A stretch of 64,000 nt of DNA from Sphingomonas zeae (GTDB lineage Bacteria > Pseudomonadota > Alphaproteobacteria > Sphingomonadales > Sphingomonadaceae): NCBI RefSeq assembly GCF_014197135.1, contig NZ_JACIFA010000001.1:124001-188000 (forward strand). The letters are read 5' to 3'. Shown piece after piece: positions 57,787 to 64,000 of this stretch. Position 1 is the stretch's first letter, and each line of letters begins with the position of its first letter. The notes beneath the pieces were generated by a model. It made no database searches, was not told the DNA's origin, and saw nothing but the letters and a program-made list of their open reading frames with translations. A program made the position numbers and the translations under genes.

Positions 57787-58400
57787 CAGGCAAACGCGGG
57801 CGCCTGTCGGAGCTGCTGGTACGCCGCGATCACCTTTTGCAGCCGTGCCTCCTGGCTGCGGTCCCCGCCATTGCGGTCGGGATGATAGCGCCGCACCAGC
57901 TCGCTATAGCGCCGCCGCAGCGCGCTCCGATCAGCATTCGCCTCGAGCCCCAAGATCTTCAGGCTTTCGCGATCCTGCCCCGATAGCGGCTTTCCGTCCG
58001 AGCGTTCGGGCGCGGCTTCACGGCGATAGCGGGCGGCGATGGCATCGAGCGGATCGGAGAAATCGGCCCAGCGCGGCCCCGGATCGGTTCCCCCTTGCGC
58101 AAAGGCCCGCGTCTCGCGCTCCCAGCCTGCATAGGGACGCTGCGCCCGGTGAATCTCGTCCGCGCTCATGCCGTCGAAGAAATTGTAGCGGCTGTTGAAA
58201 GCGCGCACATGCTCCAGGCAGAACCAGCGAAACTGGCCCGGCCCGTCGCCACTGCGCGCACCTTCGGCGGGAGGCGCACGGAACTCGCCCGCCTCCGCGC
58301 AACCGGCGTGATCGCACGCACGGTCGCTATTTTCGACCCGCCCATGAAAGCGCGCGCCGGGTTTGTCCTTTGGGGTATCGCTGCTCGACCGACGCGCCAC
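57786..58400 (-). CDS. J-domain protein with C-terminal J domain
   Basis: A 204-residue protein. The J domain is at the C-terminus (residues ~145-200), with HPD at 173-175 in RRYHPDRNGGD, so it can stimulate a DnaK-type ATPase. The N-terminal part has Cys/His pairs (CDHAGC at 29-34, CLEH at 61-64) that could bind zinc, and WERETRAF. This layout is conserved beside bolA and cobS in alphaproteobacteria. It is divergent from bolA with a 40-bp gap. Confidence 0.9.
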   Translation of the reverse strand: MARRSSSDTPKDKPGARFHGRVENSDRACDHAGCAEAGEFRAPPAEGARSGDGPGQFRWFCLEHVRAFNSRYNFFDGMSADEIHRAQRPYAGWERETRAFAQGGTDPGPRWADFSDPLDAIAARYRREAAPERSDGKPLSGQDRESLKILGLEANADRSALRRRYSELVRRYHPDRNGGDRSQEARLQKVIAAYQQLRQAPAFA

Positions 58401-58440
58401 TGCTATCCGCTTGTCCCGAAAAACGGTCTATATAGGGGCC

Positions 58441-58725
58441 ATGACCGATATCACCACCGCCCCCATTTCCGATCAGATCACCGCCCGCCTGACGGATGCT
58501 TTGGCCCCCACCCATCTGGAGGTCATCAACGAAAGCGCGATGCATCGCGGCCATCTGGGCGATGACGGCACCGGCGAAAGCCATTTCCGCGTCATCGTCG
58601 AATCGCCCCTGTTCGCCGGAGAATCGCGCGTGGCCCGTCAGCGCCGGGTGAACCACGCGCTGGCCGATCTGTTGTCGGAGCGTATCCATGCGCTGGCGAT
58701 CAGCGCGAAAGCGCCCGGAGAGTAA
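58441..58725 (+). CDS. BolA family protein
   Basis: A 94-residue BolA-like protein. The fold is marked by ITARLTDALAPTHLEVINES, then HRGHLGD, SHFRVIVESPLFAGESRVAR and a final helix with HALADLL. BolA proteins bind [2Fe-2S] clusters with monothiol glutaredoxins and influence iron and envelope regulation. It is first in a bolA-GST-Nudix-pirin operon and shares a 40-bp divergent promoter region with the J-domain gene. Confidence 0.95.
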   Translation: MTDITTAPISDQITARLTDALAPTHLEVINESAMHRGHLGDDGTGESHFRVIVESPLFAGESRVARQRRVNHALADLLSERIHALAISAKAPGE

Positions 58726-58729
58726 GCAA

Positions 58730-59422
58730 ATGCCCTATGACCTGTGGTACTGGCCCGGCCTGCCGGGACGCGGCGAGTTCGTCCGGCTGACGCTGGAGGC
58801 CGCAGGTCTGCCCTATCGCGACCGGGGCGTGGAAGCGGGCGCCGAGGCGCTGCTCGCCGATATGGGAAAGGGCGAGCGCCAGCCCTTCGCGCCGCCTTAT
58901 TTGCGCGCCGAAGGACAGGCGATCGCGCAGGTCGCCAATATCCTCCATTGGCTGACCGAGCGGCATGATCTTGCCCCGGAGGCCGACCGTGTCTGGCTGA
59001 ACCAATTACAGCTTACGATCAGCGACATGGTGGCCGAGGTGCATAACGTCCATCACCCGGTCGCGATGATGGCCTATTATCACGAGCAGAAAGCCGAAGC
59101 GGCCCGCGCCGCCGCGCAGTTCCGTAAGGAGCGTATCCCCAAATTCCTCGATTATTTCGAGCAGGCCTTGGGGAGCCGCGACTGGATGGGGGGCGGGCGC
59201 TGGTCGCCCGTCGATACCTCGCTGTTCCAACTCGTCGCGGGGCTTCGCTACATGTTTCCGAAGCGCATGGCGGCGGTCGCGGGCGACTATCCCGCGCTCT
59301 TCGGTCTGCACGACCGCGTAAAGACGCTGCCCGGGATTGCGGCCTATCTGGACAGCGATCGGCGACAGGCGTTCAACGAGGACGGAATTTTTCGCCATTA
59401 CCCGGAGCTCGACGCCGAATGA
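58730..59422 (+). CDS. Glutathione S-transferase family protein
   Basis: A 230-residue protein. The N-terminal thioredoxin-like domain begins YDLWYWPGLPGRGEFVRLTLEAAG and has the cis-Pro/Gln site region (QPFAPPYL, then AIAQVANILHWL). The all-helical C-terminal domain carries WSPVDTSLFQLVAGL. The active-site Ser/Tyr is probably near Y6/W9 rather than a Cys. It starts four bases after bolA and overlaps the Nudix ATG by four bases. The substrate is unknown; detoxification or peroxide reduction are typical roles. Confidence 0.85.
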   Translation: MPYDLWYWPGLPGRGEFVRLTLEAAGLPYRDRGVEAGAEALLADMGKGERQPFAPPYLRAEGQAIAQVANILHWLTERHDLAPEADRVWLNQLQLTISDMVAEVHNVHHPVAMMAYYHEQKAEAARAAAQFRKERIPKFLDYFEQALGSRDWMGGGRWSPVDTSLFQLVAGLRYMFPKRMAAVAGDYPALFGLHDRVKTLPGIAAYLDSDRRQAFNEDGIFRHYPELDAE

Positions 59423-59880
59423 CCCGCTTGCCCCGTCCCGCCGCGCGCATCCTGCTGGTCGATGCGGCCGGGCGGACGTTGATGTTCCGCTTCACGCCGG
59501 ATGACCGCCCACCCTTCTGGTGCACGCCCGGCGGCGCGGTCGACCCGGGCGAGAGTTATGAGGACGCGGCACGCCGTGAATTGCGGGAGGAAACCGGGCT
59601 CGACTGCGACTGCGGACCGCAGGTCGCACGGCGGCAGGTGGAGTTCCGCACCATCGAAGGTGTCGAGGTCGAGGCTGACGAGCGCTATTTCCGGGTCGAC
59701 ATCGATGCGCATGAGGTCACGGCCGCGGGCCACACCGTCCTCGAACAGCGTGTCATGCAGGGTTGGCGCTGGTTTGCCCGCGAGGAACTGGCCGCGCATA
59801 CCGAACCCTATTTCCCGACCGACCTGATCGCGCTGCTCGACGCCACGGAGCCGACCCCCACGGAGCAAAGCCATGTTTGA
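59419..59880 (+). CDS. Nudix hydrolase
   Basis: A 153-residue hydrolase of nucleoside-diphosphate-linked compounds. The complete Nudix box spans residues 39-61 (GAVDPGESYEDAARRELREE then TGL) and supplies the Mg-binding glutamates. PFWCTPGG precedes it. The ATG overlaps the GST stop (ATGA), and the 3' end overlaps pirin by eight bases. The substrate cannot be predicted. Confidence 0.92.
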   Translation: MTRLPRPAARILLVDAAGRTLMFRFTPDDRPPFWCTPGGAVDPGESYEDAARRELREETGLDCDCGPQVARRQVEFRTIEGVEVEADERYFRVDIDAHEVTAAGHTVLEQRVMQGWRWFAREELAAHTEPYFPTDLIALLDATEPTPTEQSHV

Positions 59881-60772
59881 CGATTTCCTGCTGCGCACCC
59901 TGCAACCCTCCAGCCATGACCTGGGCGGGTTCAAGGTCCACCGGACGCTACCCAACAAGGAGCGGACGATGGTCGGCCCCTTCATCTTCTTCGACCAGAT
60001 GGGGCCGGCGCAGCTGCTGCCCGGTTCGGGGATCGACGTGCGGCCGCATCCGCATATCAACCTGTCGACCGTCACCTATCTGTTCGACGGCGCGATCGGA
60101 CACCGCGATTCGCTGGGCAGCGATCTGGTCATCGAGCCGGGGGCGGTGAATCTGATGACGGCGGGCCATGGCATCGTCCATTCCGAGCGCTCGCCCGAAG
60201 ACACGCGGCCGCAGGGGCCGAGGCTGTCGGGCATTCAGACCTGGCTGGCGATGCCCGAGGCGGTGGAGGAAATCGACCCGGCCTTCGAGCATATTCCCGC
60301 TGATGCCCTGCCGGAAATCCAGGGGCAGGGCGCCACCGCGCGGGTCATCATGGGCGAGCTTTGGGGCCAGCGCGCGCCGACGACCACCTATGCAGGCACC
60401 ATCTATGCCGACATCGCGCTGGAGCCGGGCGGGAGCATCCCCATCGATCCTTCCGCCGAGGAGCGCGCCGTCTATTGCGCGCTGGGCGAGGCGAGCCTGG
60501 AGGGGATGAAGCTGGAGCCGCAGCGTCTCTACATCCTGAAGCCGGGAATTGCCGCGACCCTGCGCTCGAAGGACGGTGGCCGGGTGATGCTGTGCGGCGG
60601 CGATGCGTTCACCACGCCGCGCCATGTCTGGTGGAATTTCGTGTCCTCACGCCGCGAGCGGATCGAGGAAGCCAAGCGAGCCTGGAAGGCGCGCGAGTTT
60701 CCGGCGGTGCCGGGGGATGATCTGGAGCGGATCGAGATTCCGGAGATTCCGAAGACGGTGAGTTATCCGTGA
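59873..60772 (+). CDS. Pirin family protein
   Basis: A 299-residue bicupin. The N-terminal cupin holds the metal site HPHINLSTVTYLFDG with further ligands in HRDSLG and TAGHGIVHSE (H/H/H/E pattern). The C-terminal cupin follows with YAGTIYADIALEPG. Pirins include quercetinase-like dioxygenases and redox sensors; the role here is not known. It is last in the bolA operon. Hairpins at 60791-60805 and 60823-60842 follow the stop. Confidence 0.93.
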   Translation: MFDDFLLRTLQPSSHDLGGFKVHRTLPNKERTMVGPFIFFDQMGPAQLLPGSGIDVRPHPHINLSTVTYLFDGAIGHRDSLGSDLVIEPGAVNLMTAGHGIVHSERSPEDTRPQGPRLSGIQTWLAMPEAVEEIDPAFEHIPADALPEIQGQGATARVIMGELWGQRAPTTTYAGTIYADIALEPGGSIPIDPSAEERAVYCALGEASLEGMKLEPQRLYILKPGIAATLRSKDGGRVMLCGGDAFTTPRHVWWNFVSSRRERIEEAKRAWKAREFPAVPGDDLERIEIPEIPKTVSYP

Positions 60773-60790
60773 GAGGAATGCCTGAGCTTG

Positions 60791-60842
60791 GGTCTCGGTG
60801 AGACCCCTTGCCCTCCCCCAGCCCCTCCCGCCTGCGGGAGGG
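60791..60842 (+). terminator. Two hairpins after the bolA operon
   Basis: GGTCTC-GGT-GAGACC (60791-60805) and CCCTCCCGC-CT-GCGGGAGGG (60823-60842) lie 18 and 50 bases past the pirin stop. Neither has a T-run, but together they are the only termination candidates before the tRNA gene. Confidence 0.5.
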
Positions 60843-60870
60843 AGTGAGTAGGGGCGGCTTATCCAACGAT

Positions 60871-60898
60871 CCGTTCAGCCTGAGCAAAGTCGAAGGCC
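60871..60898. repeat. Single arm of the TTCGACTTCGCTCAGGC repeat family
   Basis: CAGCCTGAGCAAAGTCGAAG then GCC matches the right arm of the 6251-6330 element at 22 of 23 bases. No partner arm is present, suggesting a decayed copy. Confidence 0.7.
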
Positions 60899-60970
60899 AC
60901 GGACAGACGTCAGCCACGCAAAAACGGCCGCCAAACAGCGAACCGCTAAAACACCATCAATGTAGGAAAA

Positions 60971-61046
60971 TGGTGCCCAAGGGCGGGATCGAACCACCGA
61001 CACTGCGATTTTCAGTCGCATGCTCTACCAACTGAGCTACTTGGGC
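60971..61046 (-). tRNA. tRNA-Phe (GAA)
   Basis: A 76-base cloverleaf with CCA encoded. The acceptor arms are GCCCAAG and CTTGGGC, the D arm GCTCAGTTGGTAGAGC, the anticodon arm TGCGA-CTGAAAA-TCGCA with anticodon GAA, the variable loop GTGTC, and the T arm GGTGG-TTCGATC-CCGCC. It lies 31 bases downstream of yacG on the same strand. Confidence 0.98.
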
Positions 61047-61077
61047 CCACACCGCGATTGCGATTGGAGGCGTGCCT

Positions 61078-61245
61078 TTAGGGGTGGTTTTCGCCGGTGT
61101 CCAGCCCTTCTTCGTCACTTTCTTTGACGGGCAAGCGATAACCGTCGCCCAGCCATTGCAGAAGGTCGCGATCCTTGCACCCGCGCGAACAGAAAGGGGC
61201 ATGGTCGGCGGCGCTGGGTTTGTCGCAGATCGGGCAGGTGGTCAT
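61078..61245 (-). CDS. yacG: DNA gyrase inhibitor YacG, zinc-ribbon protein
   Basis: A 55-residue protein with four zinc cysteines: CPIC near the N-terminus, and FCSRGCKDRDLLQWLGDGYR. This pattern is diagnostic for YacG, which in E. coli binds GyrB and blocks gyrase. Its ATG overlaps the stop of the RNase-like gene (ATGA), and the gene ends the infA-maf-RNase-yacG operon. The usual partner coaE is not here; linkage to maf and tRNA-Phe is familiar from sphingomonads. Confidence 0.92.
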   Translation of the reverse strand: MTTCPICDKPSAADHAPFCSRGCKDRDLLQWLGDGYRLPVKESDEEGLDTGENHP

Positions 61246-62192
61246 GAGCGTTCCAGTTGCAGGGGGCGGCCGGTGCGGCGGCTGAGCGCCTCGCGCCAGT
61301 CGGGGTTCGCCATCAGGCGATCATGGACAGACGCGGAGACGCGGTAGATGGGCGCGGCACCGGGGGGCTCACGCTCCCATTGGCGCAGCAAGGCGCGGGC
61401 GCGGGCGCCCGCCGGGTCGATCCCCAGCCGTTCGGGAATCGACGCTCGCGGCCGTGGGCGCACGATCTGGAGAAAGCCGAAGCCGTTGACCGCCGTCCGC
61501 TCGAAGGGGAGGGGAAGGGTGGCGTCCAGCGCCTCCGCCACCGCCTGGCGCGGGCCTTTGCCCTCCAGCGTGGGGAAGTCGATGCCGATCGACCCGCCGA
61601 TGCCGTGGCGCAGGATCGCTTCCGCGACCGCGCGGGCGGCGGCGATCGACAGCGGCTCGTGCGGGGGCGATCCGTCGACGTCGAACAGCGTCATCGCCGG
61701 GGTAGGCGTCATGCGCAGCACGCCCGCGCCGAAACCGATCTCGCCTGTTACCGCTTCATTAAGCAATTCGGACCAGCCCGCCGCTTCCAGATCGTCGGGC
61801 TGATGCGGCAGCAACTCCCGGACGGGAATGCCCGTGGCGGCGATTCGCGCGCGCAGATCGGGACCGGGGGCCGGGGTGGTGCCTTCGGGGGCGACCTGCG
61901 CCTTGGGCAGCTTGGAGCGACCGCGTTCGGGAATCGCCTCGCGCGTGACGATGACCGTCAGCGCCGAACCTTGCGTCATCCCCTTGGGGACCGGCGCCAG
62001 TAGCACGTCGCCACCTCGCGCCAACGTCACCCGGCCCTGCCGACCGGGAAGCAACTCGATCAACCGCCCCTCCGCCACCGTTCCCACGGTCAGCGTATCG
62101 GTCAGCTCGATGGCGGCCTGGACGATGCGGCCGTCCTCGACCAGCGCGGCCCGCGCCTCGCCGATCCCGGCCTCATAGAGCCATTCAGACAA
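61242..62192 (-). CDS. Compact RNase E/G-like ribonuclease
   Basis: A 316-residue protein related to the catalytic core of RNase E/G but much shorter than RNase G (about 490 residues). The catalytic Asp pair is preserved: D171/D173 in TLFDVDGSP and D205 in IGIDFPTLEGKGPR, followed by FERTAVNGFGFLQIVRPRP. The CPxCxGxG zinc-link of RNase E/G is absent, and the N-terminal S1 part is reduced. It probably still cuts RNA, but its oligomeric state would differ. It overlaps maf by eight bases and yacG by four. Confidence 0.82.
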   Translation of the reverse strand: MSEWLYEAGIGEARAALVEDGRIVQAAIELTDTLTVGTVAEGRLIELLPGRQGRVTLARGGDVLLAPVPKGMTQGSALTVIVTREAIPERGRSKLPKAQVAPEGTTPAPGPDLRARIAATGIPVRELLPHQPDDLEAAGWSELLNEAVTGEIGFGAGVLRMTPTPAMTLFDVDGSPPHEPLSIAAARAVAEAILRHGIGGSIGIDFPTLEGKGPRQAVAEALDATLPLPFERTAVNGFGFLQIVRPRPRASIPERLGIDPAGARARALLRQWEREPPGAAPIYRVSASVHDRLMANPDWREALSRRTGRPLQLERS

Positions 62193-62772
62193 GCGGCAGC
62201 CCGGCCGCTTTCAGCAGGGCGCGGGTCTCGAACAGGGGCAGGCCGACGACGCCCGAATGGCTGCCTTGCAGGAAGCGCACGAACGCCTCGGCGCGGCCTT
62301 GGATGGCATAGCCCCCGGCTTTGCCCAGCCCTTCGCCGCACGCGATATAGGCGTCGATCTCGTCATCGGAGAGCGGCTTGAACGCGACGATCGTGTCGGC
62401 CAGCCGGGTGCGGACCTTGCCGGTCGCGTCGATGACGCACACCGCCGACAGCGCATGGTGCCGCCGCCCGGACATCAGGCGCAGCAGCTTGCGCTGGACG
62501 TCCTCGGTCTCGGCGGGGGGCAGGATGCGGCGACCGAGCGCGATGGTGGTGTCGCCTGCGACGACGATCTCACCCTCTGCACGGTCCACAGCTTGCGCCT
62601 TTTCGACCGCCAGCCGCAGTGCGTACACACGCGGCAGTTCCGCGGAGCGCGGCGTTTCGTCGATATCGGGCGAGGCCACGCGGCCGGGCACGACTCCGAG
62701 CCGCGCCAGCAGATCGCGGCGGCGCGGGGAGGAGGATGCAAGGACGAGCGGCATGTTGGGCCGGTCGCTCAC
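62185..62772 (-). CDS. maf: Maf family nucleoside triphosphate pyrophosphatase
   Basis: A 195-residue Maf/HAM1-like house-cleaning enzyme that hydrolyses non-canonical or excess nucleoside triphosphates to monophosphates. [17 protein letters not shown] is the N-terminal signature. [15 protein letters not shown] carries the catalytic Asp, and [26 protein letters not shown] is the C-terminal signature, in two parts. It overlaps infA by four bases, forming a coupled operon. Confidence 0.95.
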
Positions 62773-62987
62773 TTGAAGCGGTAGGTGATCCGGCCCTTGG
62801 TCAGGTCGTACGGCGTCAGCTCGACGAGCACTTCGTCGCCGACCAGCACGCGGATGCGGTTCTTGCGCATCTTGCCCGCCGTGTGCCCCAGGATCTCGTG
62901 ATCATTCTCGAGCTGGACGCGGAACATCGCGTTGGGGAGGAGTTCCACCACGCGGCCGCGCATCTCGAGCAGTTCTTCCTTGGCCAA
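62769..62987 (-). CDS. infA: Translation initiation factor IF-1
   Basis: A 72-residue S1-like OB-fold protein, essential for 30S initiation. It shows [40 protein letters not shown], and the C-terminal [13 protein letters not shown], all typical of IF-1 with the length exact. It is first in the infA-maf-RNase-yacG operon; maf starts within its stop codon. Confidence 0.98.
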
Positions 62988-63110
62988 AAAATACCTCGGT
63001 TCGTCGTGTTATAGGGTATGTCGAAGAGGCGCCGCCATAGCCGCAAAGCCGCCAAAAGGAAAGGCGCGCCGAATGACCTACGGATATGGGGTCGGGATGG
63101 GGTTTTGCAA

Positions 63111-63238
63111 TCCTCCCCGGCACGGGGAGGGGGACCGCCGCGAAGCGGTGGTGGAGGGGGAGTGCCGCAAAGGACTCGCTTCGTGGAACCCCCCCTCCAC
63201 CAGCCTGCGGCTGGTCCCCCTCCCCGTGCCGGGGAGGA
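63111..63238. repeat. Dispersed ~128-bp inverted-repeat element, copy 3
   Basis: TCCTCCCCGGCACGGGGAGG at the left and CCTCCCCGTGCCGGGGAGGA at the right are perfect inverted ends of 20 bp. Inner arms GGTGGTGGAGGGGG and CCCCCTCCACCAGCC pair as well. It lies three bases from the stop codon of the S9 peptidase gene and 124 bases upstream of the infA start. Confidence 0.9.
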
Positions 63239-63241
63239 CCT

Positions 63242-64000
63242 TTACGCCGGATTATGCTGCGCCAGGAACGCCGCCATCGCCTTCAGGAATTCCAGCCGGT
63301 CCTCGGCGCGGGTGAAATGGTGGTCGGCGAGCGGCTGTTCGATGTAATTCACCGACTTGCCCGCGGCCTTCAGCGCGGCGACCATCATCCGGGACTGGTT
63401 TACCGGCACGCGCTTGTCCGCCTTGCCATGGACGATCAGCAGCGGGATCGCCATGTCGGCCGCGCCAAAGCGCGGCGAGACGGCGCGATAGTCGGGCGCC
63501 TGCTTCTTCAACCAGTCGGAGCGCGTCTTGCCGAACAGGAACTGCGAGTCGTACCGCTTCATTGCGGCAAGATCCGACACGCCCGCATAGGACACCGCGC
63601 AGCGATACAGCGCGCTGTTGCGCTGGGCCGCGCGCATCGCAGCATAGCCGCCATAGGAGGCACCGACCATGCAGGCGCGCTTGGGGTCGGCAATGCCTTC
63701 CTTGGCCGCCCAGGCGACTGCATCGTCCAGATCGTCCTGCATCTTCAGGCCCCATTCGCCCTCGCCCTTCTTGGCAAAGGCGGTGCCGTACCCGGAGGAG
63801 CCGCGATAATTGGGCTGGATCACCACATAGCCCAGCTCGGCCAGATATTGGCTCCACCAGTCCCAGCTCTCGGCATCGCGCGCGAAGGGGCCGCCATGCG
63901 GCATGACGATCAGCGGCAGGTTCTTGGTCCCATGTCCACGCGGCAGGGTCAGGACCGCCTCGATCACGGTGCCGTCGCGCGCGGGGTAGCGCACCGTACG
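63242..64000 (-). CDS. S9 family peptidase (prolyl oligopeptidase-like), C-terminal part
   Basis: 252 residues are visible; the frame stays open to the window edge, so the N-terminal propeller and the start are missing. The alpha/beta-hydrolase catalytic triad is complete: Ser in VGASYGGYAAM, Asp in LIVHGKADKRVPVNQS, and His in LADHHFTRAED. The segment IVMPHGGPFARD and VIQPNYRGSSGYG are S9C/acylaminoacyl-peptidase-like. It would cleave short peptides; export cannot be judged without the N-terminus. Confidence 0.93.
   Translation of the reverse strand, partial: RTVRYPARDGTVIEAVLTLPRGHGTKNLPLIVMPHGGPFARDAESWDWWSQYLAELGYVVIQPNYRGSSGYGTAFAKKGEGEWGLKMQDDLDDAVAWAAKEGIADPKRACMVGASYGGYAAMRAAQRNSALYRCAVSYAGVSDLAAMKRYDSQFLFGKTRSDWLKKQAPDYRAVSPRFGAADMAIPLLIVHGKADKRVPVNQSRMMVAALKAAGKSVNYIEQPLADHHFTRAEDRLEFLKAMAAFLAQHNPA

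Overview
The window looks like chromosomal DNA of a GC-rich alphaproteobacterium of the Sphingomonadaceae (Sphingomonas-like). This is inferred from gene families and local gene orders, not from a database search: three large TonB-dependent receptors beside an Asp/Asn beta-hydroxylase, the order lgt / MidA-type methyltransferase / GNAT / pgeF, divergent purD and xseA with a DUF2093 gene downstream, cobS-cobT near a J-domain gene and bolA, and infA-maf-RNase-yacG ending at tRNA-Phe. Coding density is high, and long antisense frames opposite real genes are numerous, as expected at this GC content.

Layout. 1-2.7 kb: the end of a SUKH-like gene, a DUF1348/TetR pair with a palindromic operator, and a PLP trans-sulfuration enzyme. 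2.8-6.2 kb: a minus-strand operon (lgt, methyltransferase, GNAT, pgeF). 6.6-14 kb: a Tat-exported molybdenum hydroxylase-like subunit, ferrochelatase, acetoacetyl-CoA reductase, a phytase-like esterase, ribosomal protein L28, tRNA adenosine deaminase and small envelope proteins. 14-22 kb: an OmpA-like lipoprotein, a CNNM/CorC protein, an isochorismatase-fold protein lacking the usual Cys, a membrane-anchored HhH protein, purD and the divergent xseA operon. 22-34 kb: the most distinctive block, with three TonB-dependent receptors, one Asp/Asn hydroxylase, spaced palindromes upstream of each receptor and strong terminators. 34-42.7 kb: clpB, a two-domain M16 peptidase, a DUF885 peptidase and a TonB-like protein. 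42.7-47 kb: purK, purE, gpmA, DUF1272 and glmM. 47-53 kb: a DAACS transporter with an aldo/keto reductase, a POT peptide transporter, nitroreductase, GntR and PepSY proteins. 53.6-60.8 kb: cobS-cobT-RHH, a VOC protein, a J-domain protein and a bolA-GST-Nudix-pirin operon. 61-64 kb: tRNA-Phe, the yacG-RNase-maf-infA operon and the end of an S9 peptidase gene.

A theme running through the window is peptide handling: M16, DUF885, S9 and M23 peptidases, a POT transporter, TonB-dependent receptors and a TonB-like protein. Between genes lie at least three families of dispersed inverted-repeat elements. One of them, about 128 bp long, sits 0-4 bases from the stop codon of a minus-strand gene in all three of its copies. 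I found no CRISPR array, integrase, transposase or prophage.
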